Assembly: GCF_016808335.1 (NCBI RefSeq)
Contig: NC_053150.1
Span: 46,155,607 to 46,219,606, forward strand
Direction of reading: 5' to 3'
DNA: 64,000 nt
DNA from: Panicum virgatum
Taxonomy: Eukaryota > Streptophyta > Magnoliopsida > Poales > Poaceae
The position numbers and the translations under genes were made by a program. Below the pieces are notes generated by a model that did no database searches, was not told where the DNA came from, and saw only the letters and a program-made list of their open reading frames with translations. Shown one piece after another: positions 1 to 14,559 of the stretch; the stretch's first letter is position 1; each line of letters starts with the position of its first letter.

Positions 1-3000
1 TATGCCCCCCCCCCCCCCCCCCCCCCACACACACAAATCAGTTCATCTGAGCAGTATGCATTTTTAATATCGGCTATTAGTTTGAGGAGATACATGAGAC
101 ACATGTTTGCACAATGTTCTGTCTAGGTCCACTTGCAAAGACTGAAAGCTGAACAAAAAATTGAGCTAATTGTTCTAGTGTCCAATATAAAATAGAGTCA
201 GTTGTAAAACCTTTTCGATTTCATGCCACTATATCTCTAGGGCATAGTAGTACAAGTACACACATCTCTAATATGTATGATATGATCCTGGATGTGCTGT
301 GAGTCAGTTTTGATTTAAGCTGTTGTACCTGTTTACTTTCCTTTCCTCCGCCAGCTGAATCCTCCACCTTCGGAAGCCCTGAAAAGAATGCACATGCTTG
401 CATGTGACCCTGGTATAATTGCGATCATGAACAAGGTAATGATCTCCAAGAATTAATCCTATCTCTTAATGGAGTTTCATCCCTTTCTGACTTTGTTGCT
501 GATGTTCTAAGAATAAATGGCGAGTTGGAATCATGACTGAAATGGCTCCTGTCGGATATGTAGGAGTCAGTCCGAAATGCATTTTAGGCTTCAATAAGGT
601 GAGCATAAGCCATTACAATACGTATATTATAGAAAAAAAATGGTCAAACACTAGTTTTTGAGAATATACTTACAATCTTATTATTCATGCAGAACATGGG
701 GGAGGAAATATCTCTTCGCCTACGAACAGATGACTTGAAGGGATTCTGGAAGTATGAAAGTATCAAGAAGACTCTAATTCATGAACTTGTATGTAATTTT
801 TGGCTTCGCTAAAGATTTCCATATGGTTTTTGTGCACTGTATTGGGCCTTCTGTACATTACGCTGAGTGCCTATATTTCAATTCCAGGCGCATATGGTGC
901 ACTCTGAGCACGATGCAAACTTTTTTGCTCTTAATAAGCAGGTAATTTTTTGCAGATGCTCCGATCATGTTCGGTTGCCATCTCTTTACATTTGATTTTA
1001 TTTAATCTTGTGGCAGTTAAATGAGGAAGCTGCTTTGTTGGACTAGACCAAGTCTAGAGGTCATATGTTGAATGGTCGCAAAGTCTTTGATTCTTATGAA
1101 GATGAATTTGTTCTGGAACCAGCTATAACTGTTGCTGGTCACAGGCTTGGGGGAGAGTTAAAGTTCACTGGCTAGTGCTCGTGCATTGTCCGGTGCTGCT
1201 GGTTATCAGCGTTTCTTAAAATGCATCTGCAACGGAAGACCATGTATCAGGCACTGAAACTGAATATAATCCAGTTGATGTTCCTCGAGATTTTGTTCAG
1301 GGAACTGTGAAGGTAGAGCCCGATCCAGATGATGCTATGCATATTGATTCAGCAATGAGTTCTAGATCAGAAGCAGGACAAAATACTATTGGCTACTCTG
1401 AGCCTAATGATGTTGGCAAGCAAAGTTCTTTTGGTTGCCTAGAACCTGATCCTGATGACTCCCAAAATGTTAATATTCTGAATCAGGAGCTGAGGTTTGA
1501 TGGAGGACACCATAGCGAACCTGATCCTGATTATGGTGCTAATGGATGCGTTCTGGAATCTGGAAACAAGATGGAAGTGGATAGTGAACTGACAAACAAC
1601 ATCACAGTTTTTAAGTCTGAGCCTGACCCTGATGATTCCTTAAATACTGTTGTCAACCAGAAGTTGGTCATCGATGGGAAGCATGGTGAAGAACCTGATC
1701 CTGATGAAACTACCTGTCTAATTGTTCCAAAATCTGGAGATGAGACACAAGTGATAACAGAGCAGAGTAGAAACTCCACAGTTTTGAATTCGGAACCTGA
1801 TCCTGACGATCATTTTGGTGATTTAAACAGCAATGAGCTGCAAAGGATTGAAGAACCCGTGGCAGCCCTCTGTGCACGACTCCAGAAGTCCATTGAAATG
1901 CTCCGGTTGCAAGCAACACCTACAGAGGCAGATTCTGCTATTCAAACACTTTTTAGGATTATCAAGAATGTGATAGAGCACCCAAACTATATTAAGTATA
2001 AGAGATTGCGTAAGGTATGGTTGGCTGTTTTTAATTTCGTTATTCTTGCATATTATGATATAGCATTCATTTGCTAAAGCAAATTCTTACAAATCCTCTC
2101 ATTTGCCACATCTGCAGTCCAATCCACATTTCCAAAGGAGTGTAGCAAACTATAAAGGTACTCCTGTTAGCTCTACCAGTTGTTATTGCTAACTAGAGTC
2201 TTTAAATGTAGTGCATTCTAATTGTTTAATCTCCATTTACTCCAAAACCAGCTGCAATGGAGGTCCTTGAATTGATCGGCTTCTGTGAGGATGTCGTCTC
2301 AGATGAGATTGGGCGTGCAGAGACTTACCTGGTGTTGAAAAGGAACGATCCTGGATTGTTATGGCTGGCAAAGTCCTCACTTGAAGTATCCCTGGCTTGA
2401 TAAAAGTTGATACCCATGGTTGTTATTTTCTCTGTGGATATATTGAGCAAGAAAATTAGCTATTCGAATGTACTGTTTTCCTGTATAGGTATAATTGTAT
2501 ACTTGTATATGAACGCCCAAGAATGGAATTCTGCGTGCACAACTTTCTTTTCTTATCTATGCCTTGTCTTGAATGGTTTGCAATCCCATGTGATGTACTG
2601 ATGAAACATAGCCACATGTCAGCAAGGTACCAAGAAGACATACATGAAGCCTTGAATTGCCAGATTATTCTGGAGCCAGGCCAGTCAGATGGAGCAATTT
2701 TCACTGTGAGCTTCCTATATCTCCATCTCTTCTGCTCTTGATATCAAATATGTGCTATTTGTAGTGCATTTATTTTGTCAATGCCTTTATCTTCATCTCT
2801 TCTGCTCTTGACATCGAAATACTTGCTATTTGTTTGCGTTTATTAGCCAGTGTCTAGTTGCATGTTACAACACTTTAAAATTATATCGTTCTTTGAGAGG
2901 GATGGAAGAAGGGGAATGGTGTAAATGGAAGCCATTCTTAGAGAGCCCTCTCGAACAGCAAAGATAGTACTGAAGCAGCTAAAGCTGCTTCTTGTGTTCA

Positions 3001-3100
3001 TCTCCCTTCCCAGTTTGTTTCTTAATCCTGAGGAAGATAGACTGGTATCTTATCGTTGAGGCAGTCTGCGGGTTTCTTCCCCATCGTAGATTGCGTTCTT
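1..3100 (+). repeat. Segmental duplication, copy A (left, decayed)
   Basis: This stretch aligns nearly base for base with about 39518-42796. Exons, introns and downstream non-coding sequence are all shared. Similarity stops just after the shared text ending TAGATTGCGTTC (about 3100 here, 42785-42796 in copy B). Copy A is already in the duplication at base 1, so its left border lies outside the window. A homopolymeric C run (positions 5-26) matches a C run in copy B at 39527-39545. Copy B has two extra pieces absent here: a 108-bp tandem duplication and about 55 bp near 42591. Confidence 0.9.
355..2400 (+). pseudogene. Decayed copy of the Ubl-WLM-PUB metalloprotease gene (3' exons)
   Basis: Exons equivalent to exons 3-9 of the intact gene at 38864-41902 can be placed at 355-435, 512-598, 693-788, 888-941, 1017-2014, 2118-2157 and 2252-2400, all with GT-AG borders kept. 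The zinc-protease signature HELAHMVHSEHD, split between the 693-788 and 888-941 exons, is intact. The large exon is broken. A TGG-to-TAG stop lies at 1044-1046, and two single-base insertions (near 1159 and 1219) make the exon 998 nt against 996 in the intact copy. The open frame after 1307 encodes the repeated EPDPDD motifs and the start of the PUB domain, but it cannot be joined in frame to the protease exons. The first two exons (ubiquitin-like domain) would lie left of base 1 if present. This is a pseudogene by sequence; transcription is not excluded. Confidence 0.85.
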
Positions 3101-3894
3101 GATGCCCATCACCAGCACTTACTCGGGTGATTTTCTCCAAGTGGTCTCTTCTCTCAAGATATGCATAACAGTTAAATCTTGTTGTAACCTCACCAAATTT
3201 TAGCTGATGGACAATATAACTTCTTGGTGTAAATACATAACTTCCTCAGGATGCTGCTCTAGAGGAGCAAATACTCAGCAGGGTTGTGTGTTTCTTAAAA
3301 TGGACCAGACGTGTTTGCATAGTCTTATGCACTGAACAGTGAACATACATAGAATTTTACAAGCGTCCATAACTTTTCCTTGGTCAAAATATGGAGGGAG
3401 ATCGAGAAGTACTTGGCCATCATGCACGTTTTGATAAATAAAATTAGATAGACGTTATCAGAAAATAGTTATGCTAAAACTGCTTCATGTATGTATGCGT
3501 ATATCTATTAACATAGCTAAGTTTTGCTGCGTGATGCAGCTTAATATGGAAGTTTGCCCCGTGAAGTGAAAATGTACTTCAGAAAAAAAATTCCCTCCAG
3601 CTTAGTACGTACATGAGTTTGCTGTATGCTACCATGCTTATTTTCCTTTTTTTTTCGAAAAACTATTTTCCCCATTTCATGAGTCACAATTTGTTTGATG
3701 GCTGGATTTACGCGTTAACTGCCAAGGTGTGTTTGCCAAGCATATTTACACGCGATGAGATGCCGGTCTGCATATCTCCACATAATCACAAGCTCAAAAC
3801 AAGTACTAGCATACATCACAAATCACAAGACCAAACCACCGTCTGGATATCATTGCAGAAGCTCAACAGCAGAAAGAACAGACCTCTCGCAAAT
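2401..3894. other. Non-coding: 3' flank of pseudogene and intergenic
   Basis: Up to about 3100 this is the duplicated 3' flank of the metalloprotease gene. From 3100 to 3894 I see AT-rich intergenic DNA with no convincing gene. Short open frames here lack codon structure or homology that I recognise. Confidence 0.6.
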
Positions 3895-3900
3895 TTTATT
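3895..3900 (-). terminator. Candidate polyadenylation signal of HSP90
   Basis: AATAAA on the minus strand, about 330 bp beyond the HSP90 stop codon. It is the best-placed canonical signal. The actual cleavage site is not visible from sequence. Confidence 0.4.
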
Positions 3901-4231
3901 AACCTGCCGGCCTGCAAAGTCACAGATACATTCCGCAAAACAAGCTAATGCAGGCAACAATGGCCGATGGGAAATCAGCTGGAGAAAATAAAAAGCTCAG
4001 GAATCAAAACGACGAACAGAAGAGAAATTGGAAGACAGCGGGATTAAATAATACTATTATGCCACCGACGATTAACGTAAACAGTTCGATAATCCACGGC
4101 ACCACAGCATCTAGCCCCATGCATTGCAGGCTAGGAAAAGTAACACCACACAAAAAATAAACCGATAACTCAGAGGTTCATAGACTGGCAACCCGAATAG
4201 CTAAGCTAAGTCGAACACCACCGCACAGCGC

Positions 4232-8020
<3,789 letters not shown>

Positions 8021-8046
8021 TGGGAGAGGGGAGAGGAGGGCCTCTC

Positions 8047-8054
8047 GAATGTTC
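8047..8054. promoter_or_regulatory. Candidate heat-shock element 1
   Basis: GAATGTTC, a head-to-head pair of the nGAAn unit recognised by heat-shock factors. It lies about 160 bp upstream of the HSP90 start codon and just upstream of the TATA-like box. Confidence 0.45.
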
Positions 8055-8208
8055 TACCAGGGACGGGAAGGGGGGCTGGGCGCGCGGGGGGAGCGAGTTG
8101 ACTGACTTGCCGTTGGGCCCGAAGTCTTCTGGGCCCGGCCGTGCCGGGGACGGAGTCCCCGGGCCCATGAGTCAGTGGGCGTTGTGTCTTTGTTTTTTCC
8201 CGCACTTG

Positions 8209-8218
8209 GAAGGTTCTG
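8209..8218. promoter_or_regulatory. Candidate heat-shock element 2
   Basis: GAAGGTTCTGGA: two perfect alternating nGAAn units followed by a third partial GA unit. It lies about 320 bp upstream of the HSP90 start codon and is a better match to a three-unit HSE than element 1. Confidence 0.5.
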
Positions 8219-8275
8219 GATCGAGGGGGTTTGGAGCATGATTATTACCTTACGATTAACTAGCTTTGCAGGTAA

Positions 8276-8904
8276 GACTGTCTCTAATAATGGAAACCTA
8301 AACGCAACACCCATTCCCTTGTTTGGGTCATGTACAGGAAAAGGGGAGTTACCCAAAATAAATCAAACTCCAACAGCACACCGAACGCAAATACTCTGCG
8401 TCGCCATCCTCCTCCGCGCGCGCCTTGCCTCGGGCTCCTCGCCTGGCCGCGCCACCACGGGCTCCTCACTTGCTCGCCGCGGATCCGCCTCCACCTTCGT
8501 CGCCATCCTCCGTCTTCAAGCGCAGGAGAAGCAAGGCAGGGTGCGGCTGGAGCTTCGGCGGCGGGGCGAGGTGGCCGGCGAGCCAGTGGGTGGAGGTGCA
8601 GAGGTGGGTGGCCGCGGAGCTCCAGCAACAGGGCGGGGTGAGACGGCCAGTGGCGAATCACGAGCGGCGGGGGCGAGACGGCTAGTGGACGGGCCTGCAG
8701 CGGCGGGGGCGAGGCTGCTGGCGGTGGAGCTCCAGCAGCAGGGATTTGCGTCTTGAAGAGAGAGAAGATGCATATTTGCGTTCTCCATTGCGCGCCACCC
8801 ATTTTGGGTTCGCCATTCGCGTCATCCGTTGGACCGTGTTTTCTCTCCCTCGCGTAGTCATTTTGGGTATGGGTACCCTGATGCCTACTCTGTTGGAGAT
8901 AGAC
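8276..8904. mobile_element. GC-rich TIR element, PIF/Harbinger-like, non-autonomous
   Basis: The ends are imperfect inverted repeats (GACTGTCTCTAATA at left; the reverse complement of the right end reads GTCTATCTCCAACA), flanked by a 3-bp TAA duplication (8273-8275, 8905-8907). The interior is very GC-rich and gives long open frames on both strands with no recognisable protein; I treat these as compositional. The 294 bp between this element and the gypsy element hold only the end of the HYPK-like exon and AT-rich sequence. Confidence 0.5.
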
Positions 8905-9207
8905 TAAGATGTCTTTTTTCCCCCCTCCATTGCTAGGGCCCTCTACAAATCTATTCCTGCGGTCTTATTCCTGCGTTCCAAACACCAATCTGTTCTGCCC
9001 CTACATCATCTAACAAGTATTTCTATGCAAATTAATTACCAACTATACGATTTCATGGCATCTCAGAAAAGCAGGCAACCCGACAAAATGGCTCCAATTT
9101 CTTACTAATGAACGAACAGATTACTAACTAATATCTGTTGCTCAATAGAGATGCGAAGAACAAACTGAATCGACATTGGAGATTGGGTGATTTTGGAAAT
9201 TACATAC

Positions 9208-9258
9208 GGATTGCACTTGGGAGGAGTCGAACTGCCGGTCCTCGACATGGTAGGTGAG
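9208..9258 (-). pseudogene. HYPK-like exon, 3' part (split by the gypsy element)
   Basis: On the minus strand, across the gypsy insertion point, this piece continues the reading frame of 33262-33409. It reads YHVEDRQFDSSQVQS and ends at a GTATGT splice donor. The motif VEDRQ(L/F)DSS(R/Q)VQ is what I recall from plant HYPK-like proteins, the small UBA-domain partners of the NatA N-terminal acetyltransferase. The next exon (normally alanine-rich, then the UBA domain) is not found in the 900 bp downstream, so the gene was already truncated here or its exon lies elsewhere. Confidence 0.55.
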
Positions 9259-10365
9259 TGTCGTGGTGTGGCAAACCACAGCCGGGTGGCGGAATGCACC
9301 CGCCTAAGCCCAGAGGATGAGTACTCAGGGGTTAGCTAGGACTAGTTCGATCTCACTCAAGAACACCAAGAACACGATGAACACACCGGATTTAGAGTGG
9401 TTCGGGCCGCCGGAGCGTAATACCCTACGTCCACTGTGTGCTGTATTGCTCTAGACTGAAGAGTTTGGAGCTGAGTCCCGCGTGCGTCTGAGTGTGCTCT
9501 GGATAGCTTGAGAGAGCTTGAGTGCTTGAGCGCTTCCGAGAGTCCTGTGCAGCGAGCGCCTCCCCTTTATATCTCAAGGGAGGCGCGTACATGGATGCTG
9601 GGTCCCCGACAAGTGGGCCCAACGATGTAGTATAAAATAACATACTATTCATATATTATGGCGTCGCAGGCGAAATAGATCTCTCTCCTGGATTTCCTTG
9701 CCTGCTCCTGGAATCCCCCGTTCAGCATGTCCAGGCGCTGTCTTGTCGAAACGGCGCCAGGCGTAGCTAGCGGCGTCGCCTGCCACGTAGCTGAACGGGC
9801 CGTGTAGCTGGCGGCATGATGAAAAAGTGTCGTGCCATCGTATCCCATTAATGCGGCAGACGGGCTCTGCGCGGGTGCGGCGCAGGCGGCTGCACTGTGT
9901 ACATCGGTAAAACGCGGTCTACAGTGAGGCCTGACAAAGGCTGCCCCGCGTGCCGCGGTGGCAGAGCACGCCTCAACCACCCGCATTGAATGCGGTGGGT
10001 GGGCGAGCCTTCCAGTGGAAGACCCGCGCCCGTACCTGCGAGACACGTGGAGCCTCCGGACCGCCCCCCCCCGGCGGTATGCTGGTTCTATGCGCATGGA
10101 GGTCCGGACAGTCGCAGGGGGGTCCCGGACCCCTATGGGTCTGGGCCCCCGGCTGTTGGTTCGGAGCTTCCCCTCCTCAGGGACACGTGGCGTTGCCGGA
10201 CCCGTCCCAGAGCTAGGAGCGGGTACGGGGCCGTTGGCCTGGTGAGGTAGGAGCCTGACCCGTGGGGCCCGGCTGCTCCGCCCCTTATGGCGTTAGTCGC
10301 GGATGACTATGCGAGTCCTGCCTTGCTGCAGTAGAAGTGGGTATCCCTGCTACAGGGTACCGACA
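9259..10365 (-). repeat. Gypsy 3' LTR
   Basis: 1107 bp. It matches 32144-33261 over its whole length with scattered substitutions and small indels, clearly more divergence than between the two copia LTRs. On the minus strand a TATAAAGG box lies at about 9565-9572. Confidence 0.9.
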
Positions 10366-10379
10366 GTGGCCCCCGGGCT
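10366..10379 (-). other. Gypsy polypurine tract
   Basis: Read on the minus strand, a G-rich run (GCCCGGGGGCCAC) directly abuts the 3' LTR. This is the position required for plus-strand priming. Confidence 0.6.
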
Positions 10380-10991
10380 CACCTCGGGAGAAGTGACGAA
10401 CCCGCAGGTGGGGCCACTACTGCGATTTGGCTTTGCATAACTTGAAGCCTCTTACTGCAGGAGTCTTGTCCGGCCTTGACCATCCTTCGGGTTATTTGCT
10501 GCCTCATCACATCGTAACGGCTTACTAACTCGTGGCCCCCATGCACAGTGGTCCACCTAGTCACGCGCGCGACGCTCGGCATTGTTGCGGCCGGAGTAAA
10601 CGGGATATTTACCACTGGCGCAGTTCCCGAAAAGCTTGGTCATACCAGCGCTTAATACACGCACATCAGCTCAGCTTCCGCCTCGCTTCGCGTGCGGGTG
10701 ACGGTTCAGATTCCGCCTTTTCACACCTTTGTTTGTTACCCGCTCTCCCTGACAGGCGGGCCTGGCCCCCTTGTCATGGACTGGGCGGTTAACACCAGGT
10801 GCGGGTGTCGCTTGGGTTCCAGCGACGGTTCCGGGGCGCGCCGGTTGGGTCAGGCCTCATAAAGGGGCGAACCGCATATCGCGGTTACTTTCCCGCATTC
10901 GCCTTCTTCCTCCCAGCCTTTGCGCCCCTTGCCTTCGAGCTTCCTCGCCCCTTGCTCCCCAGCATAGATTGCTTCTCACCTCCATAGTGAG
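10380..10991. other. Gypsy internal spacer
   Basis: Non-coding sequence between the 3' LTR/PPT and the antisense ORF. A CATAAAGGGG stretch near 10858, about 130 bp before the antisense start codon, could be a core promoter for that ORF. This is inference from position alone. Confidence 0.4.
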
Positions 10992-13730
10992 ATGGCAACC
11001 CTTGCTCATCCCCGCCGCTACCAGACCGAGGAGGAGCTGGGCACGGTGCGCCGCCTGCTTGGGTGGAGTGCACAGGAGACTGCTTGGGGGATTCGAGCAG
11101 GCTCGGTTTCCCTCGGCAACCTGCGCGCGGGGGAGTTTGTGCTGTTCATCTCGCACATCTCCACCGGCTTGGGGCTGCCGATCTCCACATTCTTCCTGCT
11201 GCTGCTGGAAGATTTCGGCCTCCAGCTTCAACACCTCACGCCGCACTCCATCCTCTTGACAGCCATCTTTGTGCACCTGTGCGAGATGTTCGTGGGGGAG
11301 CAGCCCTGCGTCCTCCTCTTCCACCACTTCTTCCAGTTGGTGAAGTCCGGGAAGAGCAAAGACGAAGTGGGGGCGTACTATTTCCAAATGAGGAGCGACC
11401 TGCGATCGCCGTACATCCCCGGGCTCACTAGCGGGAAGTGGGAGGAGTGGCACAGGGAGTGGGTCATCGCCACCACCGAAGCCAACGAGCGCCTGGTCAT
11501 GCCGACCGAGGGACCCGCCTCCGACCGTCAATCCTGGAGGACCAAGCCGTCCCTGCTGCCGGATTTCGACTCTGTGCTGGGCAAGATCAGGTCGCTGCAG
11601 AGAGCGGCCTCACTTCGCTGCACGTGCTCGGAGATTTCCTAAAGTGCCGGATTGCCCCACTGAAGCGGCGACCGCGTCCTGCTTGGAGCTTCACCGGCCC
11701 CAATGACTGCAGTAGGACCCACCGCGGAGAGGGGAGCGACCTGACCCAGGAAGCCTTGGAGGTCCTAGTGCGGGCGGTGATGGGGGAAGTCTTCATCCCG
11801 GAGCACCTGATCCTTCCCCAGGGTGTCGTCCCCCTCTGCGAGGACTCGCGCCTGAGGACCGCGGTGCTGGCCACCCTGCTGACTCTCGACGATGGTGCGC
11901 TGGCCGCACGCCAGACCGGAGGCGACCCGGACCGTGGGATCCGGATCCCTGGTGCGTCCGGGGAACAAGCCATGCCGATCGTCGCGGGGTCCGGCCCCAC
12001 TGCCAAGGGCAAGCAGGCCGTGGCTGGTGGCGCCCCTACGAGCGGTCCCAGCCAGGCCCGGAGCAGTTCCGGCGCATCGTCGGGAGATGCGGGCCGGCGC
12101 AGGTTGCTCTGGGGCGACGGGACCCCAGTTGCGGAGCCCGCCGCGAAGCGTCAGAGGTCCGCTGAGGACGCGGTCCAGGGTAGCTCCCGGGCCCCCGGCC
12201 ATCGCGGGACCTCCGGGGTGGTCGCGCCGCCACCATCACCGCCGAGAGATACCTCCCCCCGGCAGCAACAGCAGCAGCGGCAGCCCCGGGAGCAGCAGCA
12301 TCAGCAGCAACAGCAGGAGCGGCCTCGGGTTACGCCCCGGCCGCCGCCGCAGGAGCAGCGGCAGCAGCAGAAGCAGTCGTCGGGCCTCCATGGTCGCTGG
12401 AGATCCGTCGCCTCAGGGTTAGTGTTATTCTGGTCACACCCCTTATTCTCGGTGCTCCGCCTTATGCTGAAGGCTCCTTCTCTTTGTTTTGCCAGGGCTC
12501 CTCGCCCAAGCAGTTCTTTCGCCGCCGCTAGTCCGTCAACGGGGGTCCTGGCGACAGGGGCCTCGGCGACGACGGCGGGTATGACGGCGGGTGCAGGGAG
12601 CCTGGACACAGCGGTTTCCGCTAACCCGGTGGCACCCAACTCGGCTGCGGCGGGTGCGCCATCACCAGGCGCCGCAACGCCCGACGTAACGGCGGGGGCT
12701 ACAGCGGGTGCTGAGAGCGCAGGTGCGGCGGCTTCTGTGAGCCCGGTGGCGCTCGACATGGCGGCGGCGGGTGTGCCGACGTCAGGCGCCTCCCATGCTG
12801 CGGAAACTCGGTCCAAACTCAAGGCCGACCAAGAGGCCTACCAAGCCAACCTTCAGAAGGTGTTCGACCGGGAGTTCGCAGTATAGAGCCGGGAAAAAGC
12901 TTTGGCGCAGCGGGAGGAGACTTTTGCCCAGGAGGAGGCCAGCCTCGCAGCTCAGCGACCCGATCTTGAGACTCGCCTCATGGCCCGGTGGTCCGAGCTT
13001 GAGACCCGCAGCTAGGGTCTCGAGATCCGCAAGCAGGAGCTGGACAAGCTCTCTGGGACCTTGGCTAGATGGCGGAAGCAGCTGGAGGAGAGGGCCAGCA
13101 AGCTGGCTGTTGCCGAGTCGGAGCTGGAGGACGATAGGAAGTCCCTTGATAGGCGGGAATCCCTCGCGCGCCAACATGGAGAAATAGCTTGAGCGCCAGC
13201 GCAACTCCCTCAAGAAGCTGAAGGAGTCGGCGGAGAAGAGGAAGGCTGAGCTCGAGGAGAGGTCCCGCGAGGTGGAAGCGGCCAAGGCAGCTCTGGACAC
13301 CCGGGTGCAGGAGGCGGTCCAGGAGGCGGTCTGGAAGCTGCAGGAGGACCAGCGCATGGGGGCCCAGTGAATCGCCGACTGGGCGAGCGAAGCGAGCTTA
13401 GCGCTGGTGCCACTTGGAATGAGCCCAATCCAAGTGGCGGAGCCTCCAGCTTCGATTGCTGACGCCCTCCCAGTGTTGAGCTCCGCTTCGGATAGGCTCC
13501 GGCGTCTGGAGCTGGTCCTTGCTGGCCAGCTTGAAGCCGAGGGCCGCGAGCTGATTCGGATGGTGGCGGAGCACATCCTGACCTGCCTTCGGAGCCACGA
13601 CCCGGCCATCTCGCTAGCCCCCGTGGTCGATGGTCCTGTGGCGAAGACGGAGGCCGCCGCTCGGGACAACGTGCGGGAGGTCGTCGACTTGGTAGCCGCC
13701 TTCTTCAAGCGGGAGCCTGCAGACTCCTAA
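10992..13730 (+). pseudogene. Antisense ORF of the gypsy element (putative gypsy-type transposon domain), decayed
   Basis: Coded opposite to gag-pol, between integrase and the 3' LTR. The first 200 residues from ATG 10992 match the character of the Pfam family 'putative gypsy type transposon' (Transposase_28 as I recall it), with an amphipathic helical block ending around FHHFFQLVKSGKSKDE. The frame shifts near 11600 into a second open frame (to 12886). That frame has glutamine-, proline- and alanine-rich low complexity coded by CAG/GGC-rich DNA at 12260-12380. From about 12800 to 13330 a long charged coiled coil follows, interrupted by TAG and TGA stops. A last globular piece ends at 13730. 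An AATAAA lies at 13789. The function of this protein family is unknown. Confidence 0.7.
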
Positions 13731-14559
13731 GCTGCACATTGTACCCTTTTTTGCGTTATGTAACAAACATTATACTAGTTGAAATTTTAATAAAGGAAAA
13801 TTTTCAACTTAGCTGTTTGTCAGTTGCTGTGGTTGCGGTATGCAGCACCCCGGCGCCCTGGCCCCCTGGCGGATAGGTTCGGTTATCGGACCTATCGGCC
13901 ACCCGAGCCGTTGAAGACACTCCGGACCCCCACATAAAGTTGGGCAAGCGTCTTTGGGCATAGGTGTAGCATAGTTTGCAAGCCGAGCGAGCGTCTTATT
14001 CCCTGTGTAGCAGAAAGAACTACAGAGAGGTGAATCAATCTCACTTATATGGTAGTAATGATACTGCAAGTTAGCTGTTTGACGTATGCAGAATCGATCC
14101 GTGATGTTTGGGTCAAAGCGAATGCTCCGGGCCCCATGGGAGATAAACTCAGCTATTTTGAGTCTGTCTACCACCGAGACTGGACCTCGATCTACATGAA
14201 ACCTTAAAAGCGGATGCCGGGACCCCCTGGTAGGTAGGCTCAATGGTTTGAGGCTAGGTACCACCAGCTAAGGCTGAACCTGTGTACCACTTCAAAGTTA
14301 CAGCTTAGCAGTAGGCCCGCAGGACCAATTTTGGACCGGCCCCAGGCTAGTACGAGGTCCGGAGCTCCAGATGCACAGGTCCAGGCAGTTCAGTACTTGT
14401 TACAGAGTGGTGGAGTGTGTAGGCTTAGGGTGCGGAACCAGGCTAAGGCGCTACACAGGACTCCGGACCACTCCAGGAAACAACACGACTTTTCTGGACC
14501 TGGCTTCCGACGCTCCAGACCCTTCCTAGCAGTGGGTGAGGTAATTTTGTCGTACTCGA
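13731..14559. other. Gypsy internal non-coding, left of the copia insertion
   Basis: It holds a candidate polyadenylation signal for the antisense ORF (AATAAA at 13789-13794) and otherwise no coding sequence I can support. The copia element is inserted at its right end; the target site CTCGA is 14555-14559. Confidence 0.6.

Noticed and set aside
2407..2741. Small open frames after the pseudogene, also present at 42017-42351
   Set aside because: Shared by both duplicates as 3' flank, but with no splice sites linking them and no domain. A terminal exon cannot be fully excluded.
8175..8802. Several open frames on both strands of the GC-rich block
   Set aside because: They lie within a bounded TIR element, are mutually overlapping and have only GC-driven Arg/Ala/Pro composition.
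9645..10250. Open frames in the gypsy LTR, repeated at 32453-33155
   Set aside because: Both copies lie inside LTRs and differ by indels; not genes.
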